The notes: generated by a model from the sequence alone, not told the origin. A stretch of 64,000 nucleotides of DNA from Saccharopolyspora_D taberi (GCF_039534165.1 NZ_BAAAUX010000011.1:372001-436000); one strand, 5' to 3'; shown: positions 51,989 through 62,700, numbered from the stretch's first letter. Made by a program: numbers and translations.

Positions 51989-52164
51989 CGAGTTCTCCAG
52001 CTCCCCGGTCTCAGTTCCCCAGTCGAAGTCCTTCCCTTCGAGGCTACGAACGCGCCGTCCCGGCGACAACGAGGTTCCGCCCATCGGCTTCGCCGCTGAA
52101 GCAGCGATGCGGGGCTCGGCCTGTTGGTGCGGCACTGCACCGTCGGGGCATGGTCAGGCGCGCC

Positions 52165-54438
52165 TCAGCGGGACTGTCCGAGGCGGCGGGTGGTGGCCCA
52201 GGCCGCGATCTGGGCCCGGTTGGTGAATCCGAGCTTCGCGAGGATGCGCTGGACGTGGGTGTCCGCGGTGCGCCGCGCGACGAACAGCCGGGACGCGATG
52301 TCCCGATTGGACAGACCGGTCGCGACCAGTTCGGCGACCTCCAGCTCCCTGGCTGTCAGCGGGTTGTCGTGAGCGGGCGCCGGCGGGGCGTCCTCCCCGA
52401 GGGCGTAGCGGCGGGCGTCGTCCTTGGACAGCGAACGTCCTGCGGCGTAGGCGTCGGCGAACGGTCCCGCGCCGAGGACCCGCTCGGTGTTCTCCCTGAA
52501 CCGGGCGTGCGGCCGGGACACCATCCGCGCCGACGATGACCCGAGCAGTTCCCACGCGGTGGAAGCGGCACCGAACAACGTCGCGGCCCGCACGTGCTCA
52601 CCCCTCCTGCCCGCCACCCAGGCGAGGGTCTCGATGTGGAAGGCGTCCCCGAAGTGGCTGTCGACCGCGCTGGTCGACACGAGCGCCGCGTGCGCTGCCT
52701 CGGCTGCCGGTTCCACGTCGCCGAACGTCAACTCGATCAGGGCGAAACCGAACAGGGCCATGTCGCGTCCGTAGGTGTCGCCTCGGGATTCACCGAGCGC
52801 GATGACCCGCCGCAACGCCTCGCGGCTGGCGTCGAGATCGGTGTGGGCCGTCGCGGAGCTCTGCAGGAACAGGGCGCGCAGTTCCCGCCGGAAGTCGCCG
52901 TGCTTCCGGAGAACAGGCGCGGCAGCCGCCGCGAGTTCCGCCACGCGGGGATCGAGGCGCAACACCGCTTCCAAGCTCCGGACGAGGGCGATCCGCGCGT
53001 CGAGCAACTCGTCACCGAACCCGGCGGCCAGCTCTTCGGCCGCGGTCAACCGCTCGTCCACGCCGTCGAGATCGAACAGCCACAAAGCGTGCTGTGCGGA
53101 CACGACCAGAGCGAGGGGGCGGTCGGGATGATCGGCCGGAGCAGCGTCCAGCGCTCGGTCCAGCCACATCAGAGCTTCCGCGTTGAAGCCCCGCAACGTC
53201 CAGTACTCGTCGATCCGGGCCGCCATCCGCAGCGCCACCCCGGCCTCGCCGGGCTCGGCGACCGACCAGTCCAACGCGGTCCGCAGATCGGCGTGGTCGC
53301 GCCGCAGCCTGCGAACCCACTCCGCCTGGCCCGGACCGGCCCACTCCGCGTCGGCCCGCGCCGTCAGCCGGTCGAACCAGTCCCGGTGCCGCCGCGCGAC
53401 CCGCTCCCGGTCACCGGACTCCTGGAGCCGCTCTTGCCCGTACTCGCGCAAGGTCTCCAGCATCCGGTACCTGGCCTCGCCGTCTTCCTCCGAGCGCAGG
53501 AGAACGGACTTGTCCACCAACCCGTCGATCAGGCCCAGCACGGCTTCGGGGGCCACGCCGGGACCGGAGCAGACGTGCTCGGCGCCCCGGAGGTCGAACG
53601 ATCCCGCGAACACCGCCACCCGCGCCCACACCACCTGCTCGGCGCCGGAGCAGAGCCCGTGGCTCCAGTCGATGGTGTCCCGCAGGGTCTGCTGCCGCTC
53701 GGGGCTATCGCGCTTCCCGGTCGTCAGCAGCCCGAGGCTCACCGGCAGCCGATCCACGATCTGCCGGGGCGACAACGTGCGGATCCGCGCCGCGGCCAGC
53801 TCGATCGCGAGCGGTACTCCGTCCAACCGCCTGCACAACTCCGCCACCTCGGCGCAGTTGGCGGCCGTGACCTCGAAATCCGGCCACACGGCCGAGGCCC
53901 GGTCCGCGAAGAGCTGCACGCTCTCGTACTGCGCCAGTTCCGCGGGTGACGGCGCGGCTTCCTCGCCGGGAACCCCCAACGGCGGCACCCACATCACCTG
54001 CTCGCCGACGACGTTGAGCGACTGCCTGCTGGTGGCGAGCACCGCGGCTCCAGGACATCCGGACAACAGCGCGTGGACGAACTCGGCGCAGGCGGTCACG
54101 AGGTGCTCGCAGTTGTCCAGCACCAGAAGCACCGCGCGCTCTCCCAAGTGGCCGATCACCCTGCCCGTCAGCGACTGGCCCGTCTCGTCGTGCAGCCCCA
54201 GCCGATCGGCGACCAGGTTCGGCAGCAACGTCCCGTCCCGCAGCTCGGCGAGCTCGATCGCCAGGACGTCGTCGCCGTGGTCCCGCGCGACCCGGTACGC
54301 GAGCCGCGTCTTGCCGACTCCGCCTGGCCCGCACAACGTCACCAGCCGCCCGGCGTCCAGCAGCCGCCGCACCTGGTCCGCCTCGCGGCGCCGACCGACG
54401 TAGCTGGTCAGCTCGGCACGCGGGCATCCACCACCCAT
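52165..54438 (-). CDS. LuxR-family regulator with NB-ARC ATPase domain
   Basis: A 757-residue regulator. Walker A GPGGVGKT is at ~37-44, Walker B VLLVLDNCEH at ~115, then ATSRQSLNVVGEQ and LDGVPLAIELAAAR (NB-ARC). A long helical/TPR-like middle follows and a C-terminal LuxR helix-turn-helix (LTARELEVAELVATGLSNRDIASRLF, ~693-757). ATG 54438 is preferred; the frame is open to 54567, which would run into the divergent lipase promoter. ATP-dependent LuxR proteins switch on adjacent genes, so the divergent lipase is a candidate target. Confidence 0.87.
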   Translation of the reverse strand: MGGGCPRAELTSYVGRRREADQVRRLLDAGRLVTLCGPGGVGKTRLAYRVARDHGDDVLAIELAELRDGTLLPNLVADRLGLHDETGQSLTGRVIGHLGERAVLLVLDNCEHLVTACAEFVHALLSGCPGAAVLATSRQSLNVVGEQVMWVPPLGVPGEEAAPSPAELAQYESVQLFADRASAVWPDFEVTAANCAEVAELCRRLDGVPLAIELAAARIRTLSPRQIVDRLPVSLGLLTTGKRDSPERQQTLRDTIDWSHGLCSGAEQVVWARVAVFAGSFDLRGAEHVCSGPGVAPEAVLGLIDGLVDKSVLLRSEEDGEARYRMLETLREYGQERLQESGDRERVARRHRDWFDRLTARADAEWAGPGQAEWVRRLRRDHADLRTALDWSVAEPGEAGVALRMAARIDEYWTLRGFNAEALMWLDRALDAAPADHPDRPLALVVSAQHALWLFDLDGVDERLTAAEELAAGFGDELLDARIALVRSLEAVLRLDPRVAELAAAAAPVLRKHGDFRRELRALFLQSSATAHTDLDASREALRRVIALGESRGDTYGRDMALFGFALIELTFGDVEPAAEAAHAALVSTSAVDSHFGDAFHIETLAWVAGRRGEHVRAATLFGAASTAWELLGSSSARMVSRPHARFRENTERVLGAGPFADAYAAGRSLSKDDARRYALGEDAPPAPAHDNPLTARELEVAELVATGLSNRDIASRLFVARRTADTHVQRILAKLGFTNRAQIAAWATTRRLGQSR

Positions 54439-54587
54439 TCCGCCAGCACCCCCGCTCCGTTGCAAGGAACCGTCCACATTGTGCGCCACCCGCTTCCGAG
54501 TACGCATCCGCATACGCAATTGACACGACGCGATCTCGCCGCCGTACGTGCCACTCTCCGGATCCACCGCGAACCAAGGAGAAAATC

Positions 54588-55256
54588 GTGCGCCGAACTC
54601 TTGGCTTCATCACCGCCTTCCTGGCCCTGTCCACGGCAGGCACCGCCACCGCCGCCGCGGAGGCGCAGGACCGCGACCCGGTCGTCTTCGTCCACGGATA
54701 CCTCAGCAACAACTCGAACTGGTCGCACGCCGAAGGCGTGTTCCGCGCGGCCGGCTACCAGGAGGGCGAGCTGTTCCCGTTCCAGTACGACTTCAACCAG
54801 TCCAACGAGACCAGCGCGCGGGAACTCGCCGCGTTCGTCGACAAGGTCCGCGCCGAGACCGGCGCACAGCAGGTCGACATCGTCAACCACTCCATGGGCG
54901 GCCTGGTCAGCCGCTGGTACCTCAAGGAGCTCGACGGCACCGACTCGGTCGGGCACTGGGCGTCGCTGGCCGGGGCCAACCACGGCACGACCGCGGCCAC
55001 CGCCTGCTCGGTGTTCGCGTCCTGCCGGGAGATGGTGCCCGACTCGCCGTTCGTCACGCGGTTGAACTCCGGTGACGAGACCCCCGCCGACACCCGGTAC
55101 GCGACCTGGTACTCCCCCGCCGACCGCGTCATCAACCCCTACCGCAGCACCGCTGTCGAGGGCGCCGACAACCACGAGGTCGCCGGAGTCGGACACCTCG
55201 CCTTCCTCAACAACGACCAGATCCTCGGCGAAGTGGTCGCGTTCTTCGACAGCTGA
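54588..55256 (+). CDS. Secreted class 2 lipase/esterase
   Basis: A 222-residue extracellular lipase with a signal peptide ending near TATAAAEAQ. It has the oxyanion motif VFVHGYLSNNSNW, the nucleophile region VNHSMGGLVSRWYL (Ser ~100), Asp in SPADRVINP and His in VGHLAF. The elbow has Asn where Gly or Ala is usual. GTG 54588 follows AAGGAGAAAATC. It is a single gene ended by a hairpin and is divergent from the LuxR-type regulator. Confidence 0.88.
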   Translation: MRRTLGFITAFLALSTAGTATAAAEAQDRDPVVFVHGYLSNNSNWSHAEGVFRAAGYQEGELFPFQYDFNQSNETSARELAAFVDKVRAETGAQQVDIVNHSMGGLVSRWYLKELDGTDSVGHWASLAGANHGTTAATACSVFASCREMVPDSPFVTRLNSGDETPADTRYATWYSPADRVINPYRSTAVEGADNHEVAGVGHLAFLNNDQILGEVVAFFDS

Positions 55257-55261
55257 TCCGG

Positions 55262-55294
55262 GCGGGGCCGAGCAGGCAGCTGCCCGGCCCCCGC
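55262..55294 (+). terminator. Terminator of the lipase gene
   Basis: GCGGGGCCG pairs with CGGCCCC(C)GC around an inner GGCAGCTGCC palindrome, directly after the lipase stop. The opposite gene fragment ends just beyond. Confidence 0.65.
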
Positions 55295-55304
55295 ACCGTT
55301 CCGG

Positions 55305-55910
55305 TCAGCGGCCGAGGAAGTCCGCCAGCACCGGGTTGACCTCGGCCGGGCAGTCCTCGTGAACGGAATGCCCGCAACCCGGGAAAACCCGCGCCGCCGC
55401 ACCGGGAATCCGACGGGCGAGCTCGCCGGCCTGCCACGACGCGTCGAACTGGTCCTGCTGGCCCCAGATCACCAAGGTCGGGGCACGCACGTCGCCCAGA
55501 CGCCGTTAGGTCAGCGAGTAGTCGAAACTCCGCTGCTGCGACCACAACGCCTCGCGGTTGTCCCGGCGGCTCAGTGGAGCCCAGTTCTCGTCGACCAGCT
55601 CCGGCGTGACCCGATCATCGTGCGCGAACGACTTGCGCTGGGTCGCCGCGCTGTTCTCCTTGGTCATCAGCTTCCCGATCACCTCCCCCAGAACCGGGAA
55701 CTCCGGGACACGATTCCCTTGCTGGCCAAGCACTTCACGGTGTACGCGGTGGATCTGCCCGGCCATTGGCTACACCACGTTGTAGCAGGACGGGTTCCGG
55801 TACGAATAGATCCACTGACCGCCACCGGGCACGAGGACGACGACCGGACCGGCACCGGTCTTCGTGTAGTGGAACCGGGCGATCTCGGTTTCGACGTACT
55901 GCGAGTCCAC
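55305..55910 (-). pseudogene. Alpha/beta hydrolase gene broken by an internal inversion and a stop codon
   Basis: Minus-strand reading from ~55910 gives the N-terminus (VETEIARFHYTKTGAGPVVV, LVPGGGQWIYSYR). The next expected block (RDTIPLLAKHFTVYAVDLPGH, then GYTTL after one extra base) is found on the plus strand at about 55703-55790. The C-terminal half returns on the minus strand (ELVDENWAPLSRRDNREALW, then FDYSLT), is cut by TAA at 55506-55508, and resumes in the same frame as RRLGDVRAPTLVIWG through GCGHSVHED to the stop at 55305. An inversion of roughly 100 bases plus a nonsense codon therefore destroyed the gene. Confidence 0.75.
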
Positions 55911-55992
55911 CTGTTTCCCGTCAGCTACGCCAGAAAGGACGAGGGCTGCGACTGGATCGTGACAACGGCTCGACGTGACCGCAGCCACGCGG

Positions 55993-57111
55993 TCAGCGGC
56001 CGAAGAGCCTCCGGACGAAGTCCAGGCTGTCCGGGAGGGAAGCCGGGACGGTGTCCATGTGGTCGGCCGGATACGTGCGGTACGTGTACGGCTGACCGGC
56101 CGCTTCCAAGTCGTCGACGAGGCGCTTGGTCAGAAACGCGGGCACCACCTTGTCGGAGTCGCCCTGGCCGATGAACACGGGCCGGTCGTAACCGGTGGTC
56201 GGCACGTCGAAGGCAGCGCCCATGGCCTGCCGGAAGCGCTCGTCGAGCGGCTTGCTGAGCAGCTGGCCGATGCTGATCCCCTCGGTGCGCACCATCTGCT
56301 CGCCCATGCAGAGCCGCTCGGCGTCGGCGACGACCTCCCTGCCGAGCGGGCTGAGGTAGGGCTGGACGTCGAACCCGGGAGTCGCGGCCTGCACACCGGC
56401 GAGGATGTAGGAGGTCAGCGCGGTCAGCCCCGGCATGATCGGCAGCGGCGGGGTGGACGGGTCGAACTCGCCGATGATCCTGGTCAGGTTCGACGGCGGG
56501 CCGGTCGCGACCGCGCCCCGGAAGTCCAGCTCCGGCGCGTAGCGGGTGGCCAGGTTCGCGGTGAACAGACCGCTGTGCCCGCCCTGGGAATGCCCGACCG
56601 CCACCCAGCTCGGCGACAGCTCGGGCACGACCGCGCGAGCCGCGCGCACGATGTCGACAACACCGTGTGCCGCGGTCCTGCCGTCGAGGTACGGGTGCAC
56701 GCCGGGAGTGCCGAGACCGGCGTAGTCGGTGGCCACGATCGCGTAGCCCTCCTTGAGCCACGCGGCCAGGTGTTCGGTCTCCGGCTGGAGGCGCGGCCTG
56801 ACCGAGGGCGCGCAGCCGTCCCCGAGCCCGGTCGTCCCGTGCGCCCAGGACACCACCGGCCAGCCACCGGCGGGTGGCGGCCCGGCCGGGACGAAGATCG
56901 TGCCGGTGACGGTCGCCGAGGCATCGCCCGGACCGGTCGAGGTGTAGGTGACCCGGTGCGCGGCACCCGCGCCGGGCAGCCACTGGTCGCCGGGCAGCGG
57001 GCCGGCGTCGATCACGGTGCCCGGTGGGTCTGCCTGGGCGGGCGCCGCCATAGCAGCGGTGGTCATGAGCGCGGTGAGCAGCGCGGCGAGTCCGGCTGAC
57101 CGGAGGCGCAT
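55993..57111 (-). CDS. Secreted lipase of the LIP family
   Basis: A 372-residue exported alpha/beta hydrolase. A signal peptide (MRLRSAGLAALLTALMTTAAM ending in AQA) is followed by VVSWAHGTTGLGDGCAPS, ATDYAGLGTPGVHPYLDG, and the nucleophile elbow GHSQGGH (~residue 180). Asp is in GQGDSDKVVP and His in PADHMDTV. This is the secretory lipase (PF03583) pattern known from Candida lipases and actinobacterial esterases. AAGGGAATCC lies ahead of ATG 57111. It is 56 bases after the antigen-85-like gene on the same strand. Confidence 0.88.
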   Translation of the reverse strand: MRLRSAGLAALLTALMTTAAMAAPAQADPPGTVIDAGPLPGDQWLPGAGAAHRVTYTSTGPGDASATVTGTIFVPAGPPPAGGWPVVSWAHGTTGLGDGCAPSVRPRLQPETEHLAAWLKEGYAIVATDYAGLGTPGVHPYLDGRTAAHGVVDIVRAARAVVPELSPSWVAVGHSQGGHSGLFTANLATRYAPELDFRGAVATGPPSNLTRIIGEFDPSTPPLPIMPGLTALTSYILAGVQAATPGFDVQPYLSPLGREVVADAERLCMGEQMVRTEGISIGQLLSKPLDERFRQAMGAAFDVPTTGYDRPVFIGQGDSDKVVPAFLTKRLVDDLEAAGQPYTYRTYPADHMDTVPASLPDSLDFVRRLFGR

Positions 57112-57167
57112 GATGGATTCCCTTGCTGTCCGGGGATTTCTGTCGGTTTCGAATGCTGTTGCGGGTT

Positions 57168-58193
57168 TCATGAGATCCCGAGCCCGGCCGCGAGCACCGG
57201 CCACGAGGTCTGGAGCTCCCGCTCCCAGTAGGGCCAGCTGTGCGTTCCGTTGCCGTAGAAGTTCGTCGCCACCTCGATGCCCTGCTGCCGGAGCCGGTCG
57301 GTGAACGCCCGGGAAACCGCCTGCGCGGCCGGCTCCAGCAGGTCGCCGAAGCTGCCGGGCGGATCCAGCGGTCCCGGGAACCCGTTGCCGCTGGAGATGT
57401 AGAGGCTGGTGCCCCGCAGGGTCTCGGTGTGCTCGTAGGGGTTGCGCTCGGACCACAGCTCGACCTGCATGCGGGGATCACCCCACATGCGCATCGGGTC
57501 CTCGCCGACCCGGTTCAGCATTCCGAAGACGAGTTCGGGGACGGACGGCTGCTGGGTGTGCAGCATTCCGCTGTAGGAAGCCGCCGCCGCGAACATGCCC
57601 GGCCGGCGTTCGGCGTAGGACATCGCGCCGTAGCCGCCGATCGACAGCCCGGCGACCGCCCGCCGCGTTCCCGCGCCGTAGTCCCGCTCCAGGATGCCGC
57701 GGAGCTCGTCGAGGTGGAACGCCTCCCAGTCCGGACCGCCGGGACGGCCGTAGTTCCACCACTTCGTGTAGAAACCCGCGGGCCCGCCGCTGGGCATGAC
57801 CGTCAGCACGTCCTTGTCCGCCAGGAACGGCGCGGCATTGCCGAGTTCGGTCCACGACCGGTAGTCCAGGGGTTCGCAGCAGCCGTGCAACAGGTAGAGG
57901 ACCGGCCAGGTCCGGGCGGATTCGCGGGACCAGCCCTCCGGAACCAGCAGCCGGACAGGCGCCTCGGCGCCCAGCGCGGGCGAGTGGATCACCAGGTCGA
58001 CCGTGCGCTCGTCGATCCAGGTCTCCCGGACGACGTGCGCCTGCTGCTGGGAGACGGCTGCGGACGTCTGGTCAGGCGCCGATACCGCTCCCATCGCGGC
58101 GGGCGGCAGCACGCCGGTCGAGACGGTCAGCAGCACCGCGCCCGTCGCCAGCCACCCACCGATGCCGTGGTGCCCTTTCGCGTGCCTGCTCAT
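57168..58193 (-). CDS. Antigen-85/esterase-D-like exported acyltransferase or esterase
   Basis: A 341-residue exported protein with a long signal sequence ending near AAMGAVSA. The alpha/beta hydrolase core has LYLLHGCCEPLDYRSWTEL, VLTVMPSGGPAGFYTKWWN, WEAFHLDELRGILERDYG, the nucleophile elbow AGLSIGGYGAMSYA, and a final His in GNGTHSWPYWERELQ. These are the landmarks of the antigen 85/esterase D group (corynebacterial mycolyltransferases and relatives). It follows the carboxylase by 15 bases. An acyl transfer or deacylation role for the PKS product is possible (inference). Confidence 0.8.
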   Translation of the reverse strand: MSRHAKGHHGIGGWLATGAVLLTVSTGVLPPAAMGAVSAPDQTSAAVSQQQAHVVRETWIDERTVDLVIHSPALGAEAPVRLLVPEGWSRESARTWPVLYLLHGCCEPLDYRSWTELGNAAPFLADKDVLTVMPSGGPAGFYTKWWNYGRPGGPDWEAFHLDELRGILERDYGAGTRRAVAGLSIGGYGAMSYAERRPGMFAAAASYSGMLHTQQPSVPELVFGMLNRVGEDPMRMWGDPRMQVELWSERNPYEHTETLRGTSLYISSGNGFPGPLDPPGSFGDLLEPAAQAVSRAFTDRLRQQGIEVATNFYGNGTHSWPYWERELQTSWPVLAAGLGIS

Positions 58194-58208
58194 GTTCCGC
58201 TCCGATGG

Positions 58209-59747
58209 TCACAAGGGGATGTTGCCGTGCTTGCGCGGCAGCGGTTCCCAGTCCTTGGTCGCCAGCACGCCCAGCGCCCTGCTGACGTGGTCCCGGGTCT
58301 CGGACGGCCGGATGACCGCGTCCACGTAGCCGCGTTCGGCGGCGACGTAAGGAGTCGCCGTCGCCGTGCGGTATTCCTCCACGAGCTTGCGGTGGACCGC
58401 CTCCGCCGTCCCGTTCGCGGCGGCTTCGGCGAGTTCCCTGCGGTGCAGCAGGGACACCGCTCCTTCCGCACCCATCACCGCGATTTCGGCCGTGGGCCAG
58501 GCGAAGTTGACGTCCGCGCCGAGGTGCTTGGAGCCCATCACCGCGTACCCGCCGCCGTAGGCCTTGCGGACGACGACGGTCACCTTCGGCACCGTCGCCT
58601 CGGAGTAGGCGTAGATCAGCTTCGCGCCCCGGCGGATGATGCCCTGCCGCTCCTGCTCGGCCCCCGGCAGGTAGCCGGGAACGTCGGCGAAGGTCAGCAG
58701 CGGCACGCCGAAGGCGTCGCAGAACCGGACGAAGCGCGCGGCCTTCTCCGAGGCGTCGATGTCGATGGTTCCCGCGTTGTGCAGCGGTTGGTTGGCGACC
58801 ACCCCGACGGTCCGGCCGTCCACCCGGCCGAAGGCGCACAGCATGTTCGGCCCGAACAGCGGCTGGACCTCCAGGTAGTCGGAGTCGTCGAGCACGCCCT
58901 CCAGCACCCGGCGCATGTCGTAGACCTCGCGCGGCGAGTCCGGGATCAGCAGGTCCAGGTCGCCGGTCCGCCCGTTGCCGCCCGGCGCGTACACCGGTGG
59001 CCTTTCGGTGTTGTTGCCCGGCAGGTAACCGAGCAGGGTGCGCACCCAGTCGAGCGCGTCGTGCTCGTCCTCGGCCAGGTAGTGGGCGTTTCCCGACACC
59101 GCGCTGTTCAGGTGCGCGCCGCCGAGTTCTTCGGCGCTGCTGTGCTCGCCCGTCACCGCGGTCACGACGTCGGGGCCGGTGACGAACATGTGCGAGATCC
59201 CGTCGGCCATGACGACGAAGTCGGTGATCGCAGGCGCGTAGACCGCACCGCCCGCGCACGGGCCCAGGATCACCGAGATCTGCGGGATGATCCCCGAGGC
59301 CAGGGAGTTGCGGCGGCCAAGCTCCGCGTAGTACGCGAGCGAGACCACGCCCTCCTGCACGCGCGCGCCACCGGAGTCGTTGATCCCGACCACCGGGCAG
59401 CCGATCTTGGTCGCCAGGTCCATGACCTTGAGCATCTTCTCGCCGCACACCTGCCCGAGGCTGCCGCCGAAAACGCTGAAGTCCTGGGAGAACAGGCACA
59501 CCCTCCGGCCGTCGACGGTGGCGTGGCCGGTGACCACGGCGTCGCCGACCGCGTCGCCGCACCCGGCGAGCTCGCCCGTCTCGACGAACGAACCCGCGTC
59601 GGCCAGCAGCGCGATCCGCTCGCGCGCGGTCAGCTTTCCCCTGGGGTGCTGCTTGGCCCGCGCCCGCGTGTCGCAGACCGCTTCGGCCCGGCGGCTCGCC
59701 AGGTCGGCGTTGAGCCTCGCCGTGCGTCCCGGATCAGCGCCCGCCAT
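58209..59747 (-). CDS. Acyl-CoA carboxylase beta (carboxyltransferase) subunit
   Basis: A 512-residue propionyl/acetyl-CoA carboxylase beta-type subunit. It has RGKLTARERIALLAD at the front, two crotonase-like halves with oxyanion glycines in GINDSGGARVQEG and GPCAGGAVYAP, then FADVPGYLPGAEQERQGIIRRGAKLIYAYSEA and KAYGGGYAVMGSKHLGAD. With a biotinylated alpha subunit encoded elsewhere it would make malonyl- or methylmalonyl-CoA. It overlaps the PKS 3' end by 14 bases, so it probably supplies that synthase's extender units. Confidence 0.92.
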   Translation of the reverse strand: MAGADPGRTARLNADLASRRAEAVCDTRARAKQHPRGKLTARERIALLADAGSFVETGELAGCGDAVGDAVVTGHATVDGRRVCLFSQDFSVFGGSLGQVCGEKMLKVMDLATKIGCPVVGINDSGGARVQEGVVSLAYYAELGRRNSLASGIIPQISVILGPCAGGAVYAPAITDFVVMADGISHMFVTGPDVVTAVTGEHSSAEELGGAHLNSAVSGNAHYLAEDEHDALDWVRTLLGYLPGNNTERPPVYAPGGNGRTGDLDLLIPDSPREVYDMRRVLEGVLDDSDYLEVQPLFGPNMLCAFGRVDGRTVGVVANQPLHNAGTIDIDASEKAARFVRFCDAFGVPLLTFADVPGYLPGAEQERQGIIRRGAKLIYAYSEATVPKVTVVVRKAYGGGYAVMGSKHLGADVNFAWPTAEIAVMGAEGAVSLLHRRELAEAAANGTAEAVHRKLVEEYRTATATPYVAAERGYVDAVIRPSETRDHVSRALGVLATKDWEPLPRKHGNIPL

Positions 59748-62700
59748 CGGTCGCCTCCAGCAGCGGCCGGAGGTGCCCGGCGAGCACGTCCACCTGCGGC
59801 GGATCGATCAGGGACAGGTGGTTTCCCGGAATCCGCACCACTTCCAGCGCGGGAACGTGCTCGTCCCAGCCCAGCGCCTCGTCGGTGCGGAGGTAGCGCG
59901 GGTCGAGCGTGGTCATGGTGTCCTCGGCGTCCTGCGCCCGGTACAGCACGACCCGGCCGCCGTAGGGCCGCGGCGAGTAGTTCTCGGCGACCCGTGCGTC
60001 CACATAGGACGTGTACTGGTGGCGCAGCACGCCCGCGCCGATGCCGAGCTCGGGAGCCGCGAGCGCTTCCATGACCCGGCGCATCTGCTCTTCCTCGCCG
60101 AGGTCGTCCGGCGGAACCTCCAGCCGGTGGCCGTAGGTCCGCTCGATGTGCTCGGCGAACCGCCGCAGGCGCTCGCCGACGACGTCCCGCTCGGTCGCGC
60201 CCGCCGGTGCGGCCAGCGGCAGGATCGTGTCGACCAGGGCGACCAGCTCGACCTCCGCCCCCACCGCGGTGAGCTGCTGCGCGGTCTCGTAGGCCAGGCA
60301 TCCGCCGAACGACCACCCCGCCAGCCGGTACGGCCCGCCGGGCTGGATCTCGCGGATCAGCTCGACGTACCGGCGCGCCTTGCCCGGGACGTCGTGCAGC
60401 TCGTCGAGCCGCTCCATCCCGTAGCAGGGCTGGCCGTCGCCCAGCCGTTCGGCCAGGGGTTGGTAGACGCTCGTCGGGCCACCGGCCGGGTGGAACAGGA
60501 ACAGCGGTGGGCGGGAGCCGCCCGCGCGCAGCACCCGGACCGGTCCGGCGGCCGCCTCGAAGCGGGACCGCACCTGGTCGGCCAGGTGCTCGACGGTCGC
60601 GGGGCCGGCGAACAGCCCGGGCGTCTCGGCGCCCAGGCGTGCGCTGATCTGCTCGGAGATGTGCTCGGCCAGTTCATCGTTCCCGCCGACGGAGCGGAAG
60701 TCCTGCGTCACCCCGACGACATCGAGGTTCAGGGCTTCCCGCCACAGCTGCGCGACCCACCGTTCCGTCGCGTCGCGCGGGAGGATCACCCGCTCTGCTT
60801 CCGCCTCGGCGGAGCCTGCCACCGCCACGCCGAGGTCCTGCGCCAGGTGCGCGGCGATCTCGTTCAGGCTCGCACCTCGCAGCAGCAGCGGGACGCCGAT
60901 TTCGAGGCCGAAGTGGCGTTCGATGGCGCCGCGGGCGCGCATCGCCATCAGCGAGTCGAGCCCGAGCATCGTCAGCGGCCGCGCGGGGTCGACGTTGTCC
61001 TTGCTGGTGCCGAGAACGGTCGCGATCTCGGTGGTCAACCGTCCGGTGATCTGCGCGAGCGCCGCTTCCGGGGCCATCGCGCGGAGCGCTTCGAGGTCTT
61101 CACCGCCGCCGGAAGGCTCGACTTCGACCAACGGGGCGAAGAACGGCCGGTGCGCCAGTTCGGGGAAGTAGTCGAGAGCGCGTCCGATGTCGAGACGGCT
61201 GACACCGGTCACCGCCCGCTTCGAGCGCAGGACCGCTTCCAGCGCCTCGATTCCGTCCTCGGCGGTGAGCCCGCCGAGCACACCGCTCAGCGGTCCGTCG
61301 GCCGCCTCGGTGTCCTCCCAGGCGCCCCACTGGATGCTCGTGGCGGGAAGGCCGAGTTCCCGTCGCCGCAGCACCAGCTCGTCGAGCGCGGCGTTCGCGG
61401 TGGCGTAGGCGGCCTGCCCCGGTGAGCCGAGCAGCCCCGCCGCGGAGGAGAACACCACCCACCAGTCGAGTTCCACGCCCACCGTGGCCTCGTGCAGCCG
61501 CCGCGCGCCATCCACTTTGGACTTCCACACCTCACGGACGGCGTCCTCGCCGAGCTCGGTGACCGGCTGGTCGCACAGCACGCCTGCCGCGTGCACGACG
61601 CCGCACAACCGCATCCCGTCCCTGGTCGCGTGATCGATCAGTCGCTTGGCGACTCCGGGAACCGACACGTCACCGGTGACGACCTCGACCTCGGCGCCCC
61701 TGGCCGTCAGTTCCGAGAGCTGCTCTGCATCGGAGAGCCCGCGACGGCTGTTGAGCACGATCCTGCGCGCACCCCGCTCCGCGAGCCAGCGCGCCACCAC
61801 GAGCCCGAGCGCGCCGAGACCTCCGGTGATCACGTAGCCGCCCGGCCGGACCGCTCGCCCGGTGCGCGCGGGAGGGCGTTCGGCGCGATGCAGCCGGGCG
61901 ACGAGCCGGTCCGAGCCCCGCCACGAGACCTCGTCCTCGGCGGAGTCCGCGAGCAGTTCGGTGACGAGCGCGTCAGGGCCCGCCTCGGCCAGATCCACCA
62001 GGGACGCGCGCAGGCCGGGGTGCTCGATGGCCAGGACCCGGACCAGCGCCCGCAGCCAGGACCCGGTTCCGCGCGTGACCAGCCACAGCCGGGTCTTCGG
62101 GCGGTGCTGGAGCACCCGCACCACCCGGGCCACCCGCGCCAGGAGATCGGGTTCGGCCCCGTGCGACGCCTCGACCACCACGCCGCCGATCGGCAGCACC
62201 GGATCGGCCGCCAGCTTGTCGAGCGCGTCCGCGACGTCCGCCTCCCGGTGCCCCGGGTCGGTCACGACCTGGCCACCGCCGACCCGCAGCGCCCACGCCG
62301 TCCCGGTGTCCTCGCCGATGAGCAGCCAGTTGCGCGGCTCGTTCGAGCGCGGCGGCAGTTCGCTGCTTTCCCAACGGGTTTCCAGGAACGCGTCCGTGAT
62401 CGGTGCGGGCAGCGCCCGCTCGTCCAGCGGCCGGGTGCGAACGCGTGCGAACTCCAGGACGGGTTCCCCGTCCGGGTCGACGACCAGGACCGAACCGGTC
62501 AGCTCCCCGTTGCCGGCCGCGGCCAGGCGGGCGTGGCACCGGACGGCCGGGGGAACGGTCCGCCAGACGCGGATTCCGCCGAGGGCCACCGGAACGTGCA
62601 GCCCGGCGGCCGGGCTGTCCGGGGCGAGCCCCGCGGCGATCAGGCTCTGGAGGCAGGCGTCGGACATCGCCGGGTGCACGGCGAATCCCGTGTCGTCTCC

